DNA of 64,000 nt from Flavobacterium lacus (GTDB lineage Bacteria > Bacteroidota > Bacteroidia > Flavobacteriales > Flavobacteriaceae). The notes beneath the pieces are model-generated. The model searched no databases, was not told the DNA's origin, and worked only from the letters and a program-made list of their open reading frames with translations. Both the position numbers and the translations under genes were made by a program. This document shows, piece by piece, positions 27,683 to 36,540 of the stretch. Each line of letters begins with the position of its first letter. Position 1 is the first letter of the stretch. The stretch is taken from positions 248,001 to 312,000 of the forward strand of contig NZ_QLSV01000003.1 of NCBI RefSeq assembly GCF_003268815.1. Direction: 5' to 3'.

Positions 27683-28660
27683 TTAAAAGTCGGCGTCGAA
27701 ACTAATTTTTTGCGAATCAGAATCCGTACTCATTACTCCTGCTTTTTGGTATTCTGCCACCCGTTTTTCAAAGAAATTGGTTTTTCCTTGTAGTGAAATC
27801 ATGTCCATGAAATCGAATGGATTTGATGAGTTATACACTCTATCACAGCCTAATTCTACTAATAAACGGTCGGCTACAAATTCCAAATATTGTGTCATTA
27901 GTGTGGCATTCATTCCAATTAAACTCGCTGGAAGTGATTCGGTAATGAATTCTCTTTCAATGGTTAGTGCATCTGTGATAATTTCGGTAATTCTTGTTTT
28001 CGAAACTTTATTCACCAAATGGTGGTTGTGTAAATGCACGGCAAAATCACAGTGAACGCCTTCGTCACGCGAAATTAGCTCGTTTGAGAAAGTCAGCCCC
28101 GGCATTAAGCCTCTTTTTTTCAACCAGAAAATCGAACAGAACGCACCCGAAAAGAAGATTCCTTCTACGGCTGCAAACGCAATTAAACGCTCAGCAAACG
28201 AATCGGAACCAATCCATTTCAAAGCCCAATTGGCTTTCTTTTGAATCGCCGGAAACACATCTAAGGCATGAAATAACTGATCTTTTTCCTTTTCGTCTTT
28301 TACATAGGTGTCAATCAACAACGAATAGGTTTCGCTGTGAATGTTTTCCATCATGATTTGAAAACCATAGAAAAATTTAGCTTCCGGATATTGTACTTCG
28401 TTGACGAAATTTTCGGCTAAATTCTCATTTACGATCCCGTCAGATGCTGCGAAAAAAGCTAAAATGTGTTTGATGAAATATTTTTCATCTTCATTCAATT
28501 TTGTATTCCAATCGGATAAATCTTGGTGTAAATCAATTTCTTCTGCGGTCCAGAAACTCGCTTCCATTTTTTTGTACCATTCCCAAATATCGTGGTGTTT
28601 AATGGGAAAAATCACGAATCGATCTTTGTTTTCTTGCAAAATTGGTTCTACTGCTGCCAT
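27683..28660 (-). CDS. nrdB: Ribonucleoside-diphosphate reductase, small subunit
   Basis: 325 residues from ATG 28660 ([15 protein letters not shown]), the family's usual start; the 23 extra upstream codons have Cys/Asn-rich leader-like sequence and are probably untranslated. It carries the diiron ligands in the four-helix core ([37 protein letters not shown]). It generates the tyrosyl radical used by NrdA. First gene of the nrdBA operon. Confidence 0.97.
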   Translation of the reverse strand: MAAVEPILQENKDRFVIFPIKHHDIWEWYKKMEASFWTAEEIDLHQDLSDWNTKLNEDEKYFIKHILAFFAASDGIVNENLAENFVNEVQYPEAKFFYGFQIMMENIHSETYSLLIDTYVKDEKEKDQLFHALDVFPAIQKKANWALKWIGSDSFAERLIAFAAVEGIFFSGAFCSIFWLKKRGLMPGLTFSNELISRDEGVHCDFAVHLHNHHLVNKVSKTRITEIITDALTIEREFITESLPASLIGMNATLMTQYLEFVADRLLVELGCDRVYNSSNPFDFMDMISLQGKTNFFEKRVAEYQKAGVMSTDSDSQKISFDADF

Positions 28661-28917
28661 CTTTTTCTTTGTTGAGTTATGTTGAGGATTATTATTCGGT
28701 AATTGAGAGTTACAAAGATTGCAATTCAAATTGGTAAATGAAAGCCAAACTTATTCACAATCGGAAATAGTTTTTAACAACGGTTAGTTTTTTTCCTACT
28801 TTTGAAAAATCTATCTAACTATTTGTTATATAACGTATTAAAAACTACTTTATTGGAGGTCGCGAGGGAAATTCTACTATTTTAAGAAATTATTGGGAAG
28901 GGAAATTTTAGTAAAAC

Positions 28918-29490
28918 TTACTTCTCTTTTTGATATTCTACACCCACTTTTTCGAGTTCGTGATACCATTCTTCTCCGAATTTTCGAACCAATGCTTCTT
29001 TGACAAATTTATAAACCGGAACTTCCAGTTCTTTGCCTAATGAACATGCAGGACTACAAATATCCCAACGATGGTAATTAACTGCAGAGAAATCAGAGAA
29101 TTCTTTGATTCGGATTGGATACAAATGACATGAAACCGGTTTTTTCCAATTTACGATTCCTTGGTTATAGGCTTGCTCGATGCCGCACAAGGCGGTTTTT
29201 CCATCAAAAATAACGTAGGCACAATCTTTCCCTTCAATTAATGGTGTTTCTAATTCGCCGTCTTCGCCTTTCACCCAAGTTCCTTGTGCTTCAATCGCTT
29301 GAATTCCTTCTTTGCGAAGAAAAGGTTTTACTTTTGGATAAATTTCTTCTAAAATTTTAGTTTCTTCTTCACTCAACGGTGCACCGGCATCGCCATCTAC
29401 ACAACATGCTCCATGACAAGCGGATAGATTGCAAACGAATTCTTTTTCCAGAATTTCTTCTGAAACAATGGTTTTACCTAGTTGAAACAT
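28918..29490 (-). CDS. DUF3109 family protein
   Basis: 190 residues from ATG 29490 (MFQLGKTIVSEEI). A Cys-rich N-terminal cluster CNLSACHGACC, further CAYV, CGIE, SCHLYPIR and CSPAC give at least eight conserved cysteines, which suggests a metal or Fe-S site similar to the YkgJ zinc/iron-chelating group. The family is near-universal in Bacteroidota; function unknown. The start context coincides with an 8-bp array, and an earlier ATG at 29517 lies inside that array and is unlikely. Confidence 0.85.
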   Translation of the reverse strand: MFQLGKTIVSEEILEKEFVCNLSACHGACCVDGDAGAPLSEEETKILEEIYPKVKPFLRKEGIQAIEAQGTWVKGEDGELETPLIEGKDCAYVIFDGKTALCGIEQAYNQGIVNWKKPVSCHLYPIRIKEFSDFSAVNYHRWDICSPACSLGKELEVPVYKFVKEALVRKFGEEWYHELEKVGVEYQKEK

Positions 29491-29498
29491 TTTAAAAG

Positions 29499-29530
29499 AT
29501 GCAAAGTTTAAAGGCACAAAGGTACAAAGG
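29499..29530. repeat. Degenerate 8-bp array (NNNAAAGG)
   Basis: Four octamers in phase (ATGCAAAG, then TTTAAAGG, CACAAAGG, TACAAAGG). It lies between the DUF3109 and marC genes, immediately upstream of the DUF3109 start. Confidence 0.65.
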
Positions 29531-29590
29531 TTTCCGAGAAACTGATTGTTATAATTAATGGTATTTTATGGAAAAGCCGTTTTAAAACTC

Positions 29591-29598
29591 TAATTTTG
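29591..29598 (+). promoter_or_regulatory. -7 element of marC
   Basis: TAATTTTG is a perfect TAnnTTTG match, 18 bp before the ATG at 29616. Confidence 0.55.
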
Positions 29599-29615
29599 CT
29601 CAAAATTTGTATAAC

Positions 29616-30191
29616 ATGGAATTAGATATAAGAGAAATTTTTACAGCAACCATGGTGCTTTTTGCCGTAATTGATATTGTAGGAAGTATTCCAATTATTA
29701 TTGATTTAAGACAAAAAGCCGGACACATTCACTCAGAAAAAGCTTCTATTGTGGCATGTATCATTATGATTGCCTTTTTGTTTGTGGGAGAAACGATTTT
29801 GAAATTAATTGGCATCGACATTAATTCATTTGCTGTTGCCGGTTCATTTGTGCTTTTCTTTTTGGCATTGGAAATGATTTTAGGAATCAAATTATACCGC
29901 GATGAAGATACAACTTCAACTTCCATCGTGCCTATAGCTTTTCCGCTGATTGCCGGAGCCGGAACGATGACAACGATACTTTCAATTCGAGCAGAATTTC
30001 AAACAATTAATATCATTATTGCCATTGTTCTGAATATTATCTTGGTGTATGGTGTGTTAAAATCATCCGCCAGAATTGAACGTTTTCTGACCAAAAATGG
30101 ACTTAGCGTGATTCGAAAAGTGTTTGGTGTAGTGCTACTTGCCATTGCTGTTAAATTATTTGCGGCTAATGTTAAAGGTCTTTTTGCATAG
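29616..30191 (+). CDS. MarC family integral membrane protein
   Basis: 191 residues from ATG 29616 (MELDIREIF) with six predicted helices in the two-repeat MarC layout (LFAVIDIVGSIPII near the start, IPLIAGAG-type PLIAGAGTMTT in the middle). The best-known homologue was once linked to multiple antibiotic resistance but function remains unproven; an inner-membrane transporter role is usual speculation. The upstream TTG at 29607 is not needed. Confidence 0.9.
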   Translation: MELDIREIFTATMVLFAVIDIVGSIPIIIDLRQKAGHIHSEKASIVACIIMIAFLFVGETILKLIGIDINSFAVAGSFVLFFLALEMILGIKLYRDEDTTSTSIVPIAFPLIAGAGTMTTILSIRAEFQTINIIIAIVLNIILVYGVLKSSARIERFLTKNGLSVIRKVFGVVLLAIAVKLFAANVKGLFA

Positions 30192-30203
30192 ACTAATAAA
30201 ACT

Positions 30204-30211
30204 TATATTTG
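30204..30211 (+). promoter_or_regulatory. -7 element before the 66-aa membrane protein
   Basis: TATATTTG, perfect TAnnTTTG match, 19 bp before the ATG at 30231. Confidence 0.55.
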
Positions 30212-30230
30212 TATCATTATTTTACTAGAA

Positions 30231-30431
30231 ATGAAGATTTTCACTTACATCATTATTGCCTTGGCATTCGGATTAATTACTTTTAATGTTACTCAGTTAG
30301 ATTTTTCTAATCTGTTTGAACAAGAAAGTATGATTGCCTTAATCGGAATTGTCGCTGCGTCTTGTGCAATCATTATCCTTCTTATTTTTAGAATGTCTAA
30401 ATCCATTGAAGACAAACTAAAAGACCAATAA
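30231..30431 (+). CDS. Small two-helix membrane protein, unknown
   Basis: 66 residues with two hydrophobic helices (about 3-22 and 36-57) and a charged tail (SKSIEDKLKDQ). It has its own promoter-like element and is 2 bp from the following oxidoreductase gene, so the pair is an operon. Conserved small proteins of this shape are common in flavobacteria; no function is known to me. Confidence 0.7.
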   Translation: MKIFTYIIIALAFGLITFNVTQLDFSNLFEQESMIALIGIVAASCAIIILLIFRMSKSIEDKLKDQ

Positions 30432-30433
30432 TT

Positions 30434-31042
30434 ATGTTGGATGTACTCATCATTGGCGGTGGCGTTTCGGGAGTTTCTTGTGCTCTTTTACTTGGCTCTG
30501 CTCATTCAAAACCATTTGCTTTCGATAAAAAAATCGCTTTAATTTCCCACCAAAAAGCTTCCTCACTGCAAGATGCATTGTTTAATAATGCGTATGGTAT
30601 TGAAGCCGGAAAATTAGGCAGTGAATTATTAACCGAAAGTGTAGCTCATTTGTCATCGGTTTATCCGCACATTCAACAAATTCCAAACGAAAAAGTACTG
30701 AAAATTGAAGGTGAAAACGGAAGTTTTTCGGTTACAACCAACAAAAATATATATCAAACGAAATTAATTGTAATTGGTATTGGAGCAGGTAATCCTTTTA
30801 CGATTGAAGGTTTAGAAGAATTTGTAGTGCCACATCAAAAAACAAATCCGGAGAAAAACCGAATTCAATTAAGAAACCACGATCATTTGGTGAAAGACGG
30901 AGTTTACGTTTGCGGTGTTTTAGCCGGATGGCGAAGTCAGTTGTCTATTGCTGCCGGAAGCGGTGCTGCTGTGGCGACGGACATTTTAACGTTGTGGAAT
31001 GGTGGTGTGCACGTTCAGGTGCATGATAGCACGAAGAAATAG
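30434..31042 (+). CDS. FAD-dependent oxidoreductase-like protein
   Basis: 202 residues beginning with the dinucleotide-binding fold MLDVLIIGGGVSGVSCALL (GGGxSG). A second motif near the C-terminus (DGVYVCGVLAGWRSQLSIAAGSGAAVA) corresponds to the FAD-binding end of thioredoxin-reductase-like enzymes. It is shorter than thioredoxin reductase (about 310) and lacks the CxxC and the NADPH domain, so it is a minimal single-domain version. A role in redox maintenance is inferred. Probably co-translated with the small membrane protein. Confidence 0.82.
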   Translation: MLDVLIIGGGVSGVSCALLLGSAHSKPFAFDKKIALISHQKASSLQDALFNNAYGIEAGKLGSELLTESVAHLSSVYPHIQQIPNEKVLKIEGENGSFSVTTNKNIYQTKLIVIGIGAGNPFTIEGLEEFVVPHQKTNPEKNRIQLRNHDHLVKDGVYVCGVLAGWRSQLSIAAGSGAAVATDILTLWNGGVHVQVHDSTKK

Positions 31043-31056
31043 TTATCGGTTGTCTG

Positions 31057-31375
31057 TTATCTGTCTGACCGAAAAATTATCGTTTCATTTCTTACGAAAG
31101 CAGGTTTCACAATATCAAATCGCCAATTTTGATTAATTTGAGGGAAATAGTGATGCATTCTATCTAGAAATTCATCCCAGCCTTTTGTTTCTTCAGTAAA
31201 AAGAAGTTTGTAATCTTTAAAAAAAAGTTCAATACAAATTACATCTTCTGCAAATATATCAACTTTATATGCGATAATTTCTTCAACTTCATTCCATTTA
31301 TAAAACTTTCGGATTTTATAAAACTCAGTTGAAAAGCCATCTTCATAAAAAAAAATTGACTAAATCTGTCATCAT
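31057..31375 (-). pseudogene. Frameshifted conserved hypothetical gene
   Basis: From ATG 31375 the frame reads MMTDLVNF and stops after a run of nine T (A9 on the plus strand, 31347-31355). Removing one T gives about 105 residues that continue with YEDGFSTEFYKIRKFYKW and end with VRNETIIFRSDR before TAA at 31057; the total of 319 nt is one base over a whole number of codons. The restored protein looks like a small alpha/beta protein of unknown function, rich in Trp/Phe/Tyr. It sits 10 bp downstream of the S41 peptidase gene on the same strand. The stop is embedded in a weak 7-bp repeat (31044-31071). Confidence 0.7.
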
Positions 31376-31385
31376 TAAAATTGAG

Positions 31386-32957
31386 TTACTTCTTCAATAC
31401 CTCCTGAATCATCAAATCATTTTTCAATCGAATTTCAAAGTATTTTTCTTCATCAAACAATTGTCGAGCAAATTCTGCCATCAAATAGATTTTTACCATC
31501 GCTTTATGGCTGTCTAAATTTAACGAAACTCCGTTTGATTTGAGGTAATTTTCAAACTTATCTACATATATGTTATTTACTTCGAACTTCTTTTTAAAGA
31601 AATCAAAAGACAATCCTTCAAATTCTTTTCGGTTTTGGTCTAATTGTTCAAACACAAAATAGCTTACAATGCCGGACTGCATGAGCATTTCGGTGGATTC
31701 ATCACCATGTTTTCCGTTTAGTGGCACAAAAACATCGGGAATAATTCCGCCTCCGCCATACACCGTTCTGCCTTTTAAGGTTTTAAATTTTAAACTGTCA
31801 GCTACTTTAATGCTGTCTTTTTCGTATAATTCTCCGCTGTAAAAACGTTTTTCAAATTCATTAAAATAGTTCTCATTCCCTTCTACATATGGTTTTTGAA
31901 TTGATCTTCCCGAAGGAGTGTAATATCGAGCAACAGTTAAACGAATAGCCGAACCATCGCCCAACGGCATTTCGCGCTGCACCAACCCTTTTCCGAAAGA
32001 ACGTCGTCCGATAATCCGACCGCGATCATTATCCTGAATGGCTCCGGCTAAAATCTCGGAAGCAGAAGCAGAATTTTCGTTGATTAAAACAATTATTTTT
32101 CCGTTTTCAAAAAGTCCGCCACTCGTTGCTTTCGTTTTATCAATTCGTCCTTTTTTATTTTTGGTGGAAACAATGGGAGCGTCTTTCACTAAAAAATCAT
32201 CGGCAATTTTAACGGCTTGGTCTAAGTAACCGCCACCGTTATCACGTACATCTAACACAATGGTTTTGGCTCCTTTTGCTTTGAGTTTTTGTAATTCGAT
32301 TTTAAATTCTTTATAAGTAGATTCTGCAAAACGGTTGATTTTGATGAAACCGATTGTTGGATTAATCATCAAACCAACATCGACACTCTTAATCGGAATA
32401 ATATCTCTTTTTAATTTGACTTTGAGTTGCTTATTTTCGCTTTTTCTGAATAATGTCAGTGTAACTTCTGAACCAACTTCGCCTTTTAATTTTGGAAAAA
32501 GAGAATCGTTTGGCAATTTTCTACCGAATAATTTATACTTGTCGGCATACAAAATTCGATCACCCGATTTAATTCCGGCTTTTTCCGATGGGCCACCATG
32601 TAAAGGTTTGATTACCGCAACAGAATCTTTGTACATGTAAAAGTTCACACCAATTCCAACAAAATCGCCACGCATGGATTCTGAAACGCTCTCAAATTCA
32701 TTTTTGGTGATGTAAACCGAATGTGGGTCTAATTTTTCAAGAATACCGTTAACGGTTAAATCAACTATACTATCGGTATCAATCTCATCAACATAATCTC
32801 TTTCGATAAAATCGATTAAACGGTTCAGTTTGCTTTTATGACTATTGGGTGAATAAGAAGCCTGAGGAGAAAATGTATTCAATTTTCCACCAACAACTAC
32901 TCCCAAAGCAATAGCAGAAAAGAGTACAATAGGCCAATATATTTTTTTAATTTTCAC
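31386..32957 (-). CDS. S41 family C-terminal processing peptidase
   Basis: 523 residues with an N-terminal membrane anchor/signal (about 7-25), PDZ domain (about 85-170) and S41 catalytic core. The nucleophile Ser is in NENSASASEI and the general-base Lys in RRSFGKGLVQ, the standard Ser-Lys dyad. The C-terminal ~150 residues (LPDVF ... VNNIYVDKF) are the helical region seen in Bacteroidota CtpA-like enzymes. Periplasmic processing of tail-tagged or envelope proteins is likely. Followed downstream by the frameshifted gene at 31057. Confidence 0.94.
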   Translation of the reverse strand: MKIKKIYWPIVLFSAIALGVVVGGKLNTFSPQASYSPNSHKSKLNRLIDFIERDYVDEIDTDSIVDLTVNGILEKLDPHSVYITKNEFESVSESMRGDFVGIGVNFYMYKDSVAVIKPLHGGPSEKAGIKSGDRILYADKYKLFGRKLPNDSLFPKLKGEVGSEVTLTLFRKSENKQLKVKLKRDIIPIKSVDVGLMINPTIGFIKINRFAESTYKEFKIELQKLKAKGAKTIVLDVRDNGGGYLDQAVKIADDFLVKDAPIVSTKNKKGRIDKTKATSGGLFENGKIIVLINENSASASEILAGAIQDNDRGRIIGRRSFGKGLVQREMPLGDGSAIRLTVARYYTPSGRSIQKPYVEGNENYFNEFEKRFYSGELYEKDSIKVADSLKFKTLKGRTVYGGGGIIPDVFVPLNGKHGDESTEMLMQSGIVSYFVFEQLDQNRKEFEGLSFDFFKKKFEVNNIYVDKFENYLKSNGVSLNLDSHKAMVKIYLMAEFARQLFDEEKYFEIRLKNDLMIQEVLKK

Positions 32958-32982
32958 TTTGTGGCTTTCCTAACAGGAAAAA

Positions 32983-33411
32983 TTATTCTAACTCTTCAAT
33001 TAATTCAACTTCAACACCTGCTTTTTCTAAGAATTGAATTCCGCTATCATCTTTGTAACCAGCATGGTAAACTACTCTTTTTATACCGGATTGATGAATG
33101 AGTTTACTACATTCTTTACACGGTGAAAGCGTAATATAAAGGGTTGCTCCTTCACACGATTGAGTAGAACCTGCTACTTTTAAAATAGCGTTCGCCTCTG
33201 CGTGAAGCACATACCATTTAGTAACATTATCTTCATCTTCACAACAGTTTTCAAAACCGGAAGGCGTTCCGTTGTAACCATCTGAAATAATCATACGGTC
33301 TTTCACAATGATCGCACCTACTTGCTTTCGTTTACAATAGGATAAACGGCTCCATTCCTTAGCGATACGAAGGTAGGCTTTGTCGTATTTATTTAATTTC
33401 TTTTTATTCAT
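32983..33411 (-). CDS. Deoxycytidylate (dCMP) deaminase
   Basis: 142 residues of the cytidine deaminase-like fold. Zinc ligands and catalytic Glu are in HAEANAI and the PCKEC motif (TLSPCKEC), with the extra Cys/His segment CCEDEDN typical of dCMP deaminases of the ComEB type. It supplies dUMP for thymidylate synthesis. Between an S41 peptidase and a HupE-like gene on the same strand with short spacing, so likely one transcription unit. Confidence 0.93.
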   Translation of the reverse strand: MNKKKLNKYDKAYLRIAKEWSRLSYCKRKQVGAIIVKDRMIISDGYNGTPSGFENCCEDEDNVTKWYVLHAEANAILKVAGSTQSCEGATLYITLSPCKECSKLIHQSGIKRVVYHAGYKDDSGIQFLEKAGVEVELIEELE

Positions 33412-33434
33412 TTTTTAACATCCGTTGTATTATA

Positions 33435-34028
33435 TTATCCTCTCCAAAGGTCGCTACCAATAATCATCGGAAGAACTACTCCGATTACAAAAGACGACAT
33501 CACCAATGTCCAATCCCGCTTTGAAAAACGGAAAAATGTTTGAACAATATACGACAAAAGTAAAACAATAAATACAACTATAATTTGAGCGACTTCGATT
33601 CCGAGTGCAAATTCTAAAAGCGGGACTAATTTATCAACATTTTCGCCCGGTAAAATGGACTTAAAATAGTTTGAAAAACCCAATCCGTGAATAATTCCGA
33701 AAAATAATGTCACAAAAGCGACAAAGGTTATGCTTTCTTTTTTTCCTGATTTTCCGGCGGTAAAAAGATGGAAAAGGGCTGTAATTAAAATAGTAATCGG
33801 AATCATAAATTCAACCAAACTGGCTTTAATAATGACCACTTCAAAAACGGAAAGTACAAGAGCCAATGTATGACCTAATGTAAAAAGCGAAACTAAAATA
33901 AGTACTCTTTTCCAATCTTTAAAAGTATATGGAACCGTTAACGCGATGAGAAAAAGCACATGGTCATAACCGTCTATATCAAGAACGTGTTGAAGACCAA
34001 TGTTAAAATACAACCAAAATTCAGACAT
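33435..34028 (-). CDS. HupE/UreJ-family membrane protein
   Basis: 197 residues, about six helices. The hallmark motifs are GYDHVLFLIAL near the N-terminus and FGIIHGLGFSNYF in the middle, characteristic of the HupE/UreJ_2 group of nickel or related metal permease-like proteins. No urease or hydrogenase genes are present in the window, so the cargo is unknown. Single ATG at 34028. Confidence 0.88.
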   Translation of the reverse strand: MSEFWLYFNIGLQHVLDIDGYDHVLFLIALTVPYTFKDWKRVLILVSLFTLGHTLALVLSVFEVVIIKASLVEFMIPITILITALFHLFTAGKSGKKESITFVAFVTLFFGIIHGLGFSNYFKSILPGENVDKLVPLLEFALGIEVAQIIVVFIVLLLSYIVQTFFRFSKRDWTLVMSSFVIGVVLPMIIGSDLWRG

Positions 34029-34172
34029 AGATAATAGATTTAAAATTTAGGGAATTCAAACTTACGATTTATTTTGAAACTGCTAATCTTGAAACCTTTA
34101 AATTGATGTTAAAGAAACGCTTTTCATGAAAAGAAAAATAGGGATTTCTTTTAAAAAAATTAGAAATAGAAT

Positions 34173-34180
34173 TATATTTG
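34173..34180 (+). promoter_or_regulatory. -7 element of the TerB-like gene
   Basis: TATATTTG, perfect TAnnTTTG match, 23 bp before the ATG at 34204. Confidence 0.55.
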
Positions 34181-34203
34181 CATAACCAATTTAATACAAA
34201 CAT

Positions 34204-34635
34204 ATGTCAATTTCAGAATTATTCGATAGCGGATTTAAAAACAGAAATAAAGGTCATTTTTCAGCCATTGTTCGTGTCGCTTTGAGCGATGGTAACATAA
34301 CATCAGAAGAAAAGGCGTTTATTGATAAACTTGCCAAAAACTTGGAGATTTCTAAAGATGAATATGAAGAAATCATGGAAAACCCAATGAAATATTCTAT
34401 CAATCCACCATATCTTTATATTCACCGTTTAGAGCGATTGTATGATTTGGCTAGAATGGTTTATGCTGACCATGTTTTGGGACCAAAGCAAAAAGAACTT
34501 TTAACAAAGTTTGCCTTATCGTTAGGATTTACACCCGGAAACGTGAATTATATTGTTGATAAAGCCCTTTCGCTGTTGGAGCATAATGTAGATTTGGATA
34601 CGTTTTTGTTTGAGATGCAAAATATGAATAAATAA
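34204..34635 (+). CDS. TerB/DjlA N-terminal-like protein
   Basis: 143 residues, all-helical, with the acidic segment SDGNITSEEKAFIDKLAKNL that matches the TerB-like fold (also found in DjlA). The Asp/Glu cluster is the putative metal site. The family was named for tellurite resistance but isolated TerB-domain proteins have general, unknown stress or membrane roles. It is a stand-alone gene bounded by a promoter and a strong terminator. Confidence 0.82.
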   Translation: MSISELFDSGFKNRNKGHFSAIVRVALSDGNITSEEKAFIDKLAKNLEISKDEYEEIMENPMKYSINPPYLYIHRLERLYDLARMVYADHVLGPKQKELLTKFALSLGFTPGNVNYIVDKALSLLEHNVDLDTFLFEMQNMNK

Positions 34636-34656
34636 ACGAAAAGCCTCAAAATTTTG

Positions 34657-34699
34657 AAAATGCCCCAAAAAGTTACACACTATTTGGGGCATTTTTTAG
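34657..34699 (+). terminator. Terminator after the TerB-like gene
   Basis: A perfect 13-bp stem (AAAATGCCCCAAA with TTTGGGGCATTTT) and 13-nt loop, then T run. It may serve the minus-strand fbp gene too, because A runs precede it. Confidence 0.93.
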
Positions 34700-34743
34700 C
34701 GAAAGAAAGGTAGGATTAGTTTAAACTTTTAAGCCATTAAAAT

Positions 34744-35751
34744 TTATTTATACTTCGCCATAAATTCTTCTGCCTTTTCTACCATTTTTCGGCTACCACA
34801 AAAGAAAGGAACGCGTTGATGCAATTCGGTGGGCTGAAGTTCCATAATACGATTGAAACCGTCAGATGCTTTTCCGCCGGATTGTTCGGCTAAGAAAGCC
34901 ATTGGGTTACATTCGTATAACAAACGAAGTTTACCATTGGGAGCTTTTGAACTCGTTGGATAAATGTAAATTCCACCTTTAATCATATTTCTGTGAAAAT
35001 CGGAAACCAAACTTCCGATGTAACGGGAAGTGTACGGACGATCTTCTTCTTCTAACTGACAATATTTTAGATAATCTTTTACGCCTTGCGGAAAATGAAC
35101 ATAGTTTCCTTCATTTATCGAGTAGATATTTCCTGATTCGGAATAACGCATATTTGGATGGGAAAGGTAAAATGTACCAATCGCCGGGTTTAACGTAAAT
35201 CCGTTTACACCGTGACCTGTGGTATAAACCAACATTGTTGATGTTCCATAAATTACATATCCTGCGGCTACTTGACTCACACCGGGTTGAAGAAAATCTT
35301 CGATTGCGACCGGAGTTCCCATTGGAGTTTTACGTCGGTAAACGGAGAAAATTGTTCCCACCGAAACGTTTACATCGATATTAGATGAACCGTCTAATGG
35401 ATCCATTAAAACCACATATTTGTTGTTATGACAGTTGTCGCTGCCGGCAACGGTGATGAAGTCATCGTTTTCTTCGGAGGCAATTCCGCACGCAATTTCT
35501 CGGTTGATAAGGGTTTGAATAAAGACTTCGTTGGCATAAACATCTAACTTTTGTTGGTCTTCGCCTTGAATGTTTTGTTCGCCTGCCGCTCCAACGATAT
35601 CGACCAATCCGGCTTTGTTTACTTTGTAGTTCACTACTTTGGCCGCTAGTCGGATGGAGTTGATGATGCGTGATAATTCTCCGGTTGAATATTGAAATTC
35701 TTCTTGCTTTTCGATGATGAACTCACCTAGTGTTTTGTTTCTCTCTTCCAT
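34744..35751 (-). CDS. fbp: Fructose-1,6-bisphosphatase, class 1
   Basis: Gluconeogenic phosphatase, 335 residues. The metal site is visible: ASEEND, then [11 protein letters not shown], and GGIYIYP and [14 protein letters not shown] near the C-terminus. Length and motifs are those of the class I enzyme. Cytosolic tetramer, AMP-inhibited in most bacteria. Divergent from the structured element at 35855 and the GNAT gene. Confidence 0.97.
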   Translation of the reverse strand: MEERNKTLGEFIIEKQEEFQYSTGELSRIINSIRLAAKVVNYKVNKAGLVDIVGAAGEQNIQGEDQQKLDVYANEVFIQTLINREIACGIASEENDDFITVAGSDNCHNNKYVVLMDPLDGSSNIDVNVSVGTIFSVYRRKTPMGTPVAIEDFLQPGVSQVAAGYVIYGTSTMLVYTTGHGVNGFTLNPAIGTFYLSHPNMRYSESGNIYSINEGNYVHFPQGVKDYLKYCQLEEEDRPYTSRYIGSLVSDFHRNMIKGGIYIYPTSSKAPNGKLRLLYECNPMAFLAEQSGGKASDGFNRIMELQPTELHQRVPFFCGSRKMVEKAEEFMAKYK

Positions 35752-35840
35752 TACGAAAACGTTGTAGTTGTATTAGTGGCACAAATATCGAAATTTTTGT
35801 GATACAAATCAGATTATTATTTTGTTATCTTAAAGAATTG

Positions 35841-35848
35841 TATTTTTG
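35841..35848 (+). promoter_or_regulatory. -7 element before the structured leader
   Basis: TATTTTTG, perfect TAnnTTTG match. TTTG at 35821-35824 is 16 bp upstream, somewhat close for a -33 element. Predicted start is about 35855, so the element below would be transcribed. Confidence 0.6.
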
Positions 35849-35854
35849 TGCACG

Positions 35855-36012
35855 ATTAATAGCCCTGACAGTAGCGGAAAGCACGCAGCAACAGAGCTTT
35901 AAAAGGCTTGAAGCGTCAAAGCGACCAACGGAAGCTCTTGACGGTTTATAGCATTTTTAGCTTTGTGGCGATCCCGATAGCTATCGGGATGTAGCGGATG
36001 GCAGGAATAGCT
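35855..36012 (+). ncRNA. Structured leader element (resembles a dispersed flavobacterial RNA motif)
   Basis: A GC-richer island in AT-rich DNA between the promoter and the GNAT start. It opens with AATAGCCCTGACAGTAGCGG and closes with GTAGCGGATGGCAGG and AATAGCTTCC. The repeated GTAGCGGA words and several complementary arms (AGAGCTT with AAGCTCT, CGTCAA with TTGACG, CAAAGC with GCTTTG, and the 20-bp palindrome) indicate a folded RNA. I recall very similar sequences scattered in Flavobacterium genomes and it may be the Flavo-1 motif, but this is from memory and unverified. Function is unknown; it would form the 5' leader of the acetyltransferase-aspartate kinase mRNA. Confidence 0.6.
35971..35990. 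repeat. Perfect 20-bp palindrome
   Basis: ATCCCGATAGCTATCGGGAT is identical on both strands. It lies inside the structured element and forms its longest single hairpin. Palindromes of this type are common repeats in Bacteroidota chromosomes. Confidence 0.9.
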
Positions 36013-36022
36013 TCCAATAAAA

Positions 36023-36493
36023 ATGAACATCAGAAAAGGAGAAATAAACGATATGCCCGTTGTTTTGAAGTTGATTCAAGAGCTTGCCGTTTTTGAGAAA
36101 GAACCCGATGCAGTAGTCGTTACGGTGGCCGATTTAGAACGTGATGGTTTTGGAGAAAAGCCACTTTTTCAAACGTTTGTGGCCGAATTGAATGGCGAAA
36201 TCATTGGAATGGCGTTGTATTATTATCGGTATTCAACTTGGAAAGGGAAGACGATTCATTTGGAAGATTTGATTGTGAAGGAAGCTCATCGTGGCACTGG
36301 AGCGGGTTTGGCTCTTTACACCGAAATTATGAAGCAAGGCAAGAAAGACGCGGTGCGACGCATTGAATGGAATGTGCTGGATTGGAATGAACCGGCGATT
36401 CGGTTTTATGAAAAATCGGGTGCGAAGGTGTTGGATGATTGGCGAGTGGTGCAGATGGATGAAGAGGGAATCGAAAAATTTTTGAAAAAATAA
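36023..36493 (+). CDS. GNAT-family N-acetyltransferase
   Basis: 156 residues with the GNAT core: acetyl-CoA motif HRGTGAGLALY after the strand IHLEDLIVKE, then NxPAIRFYEKSGA. The sequence is closest in style to spermidine/diamine acetyltransferases (SSAT-like), but substrate is uncertain. It is first in a unit with aspartate kinase and has the structured element as its leader. Its stop codon is the first base triplet of an 8-bp repeat array. Confidence 0.9.
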   Translation: MNIRKGEINDMPVVLKLIQELAVFEKEPDAVVVTVADLERDGFGEKPLFQTFVAELNGEIIGMALYYYRYSTWKGKTIHLEDLIVKEAHRGTGAGLALYTEIMKQGKKDAVRRIEWNVLDWNEPAIRFYEKSGAKVLDDWRVVQMDEEGIEKFLKK

Positions 36494-36540
36494 CTAATTG
36501 ACTAATTGCCACATTGGCAAATTGACTAATTGAACTCATG
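36493..36540. repeat. Six-unit 8-bp array (NNNNATTG) ending in a start codon
   Basis: Units ACTAATTG (three times) and CCACATTG, GCAAATTG are in exact 8-bp phase; the last unit, AACTCATG, supplies the ATG of aspartate kinase. The array fills the entire spacer between two genes. Confidence 0.85.

Noticed and set aside
28797..28804. Perfect TACTTTTG -7 element on the plus strand in the nrdB/DUF3109 spacer
   Set aside because: No gene, ORF or terminator-bounded RNA follows on the plus strand.
34204..34635. Tellurite resistance locus
   Set aside because: Only a stand-alone TerB-like fold; no terA, terC, terD or terZ.
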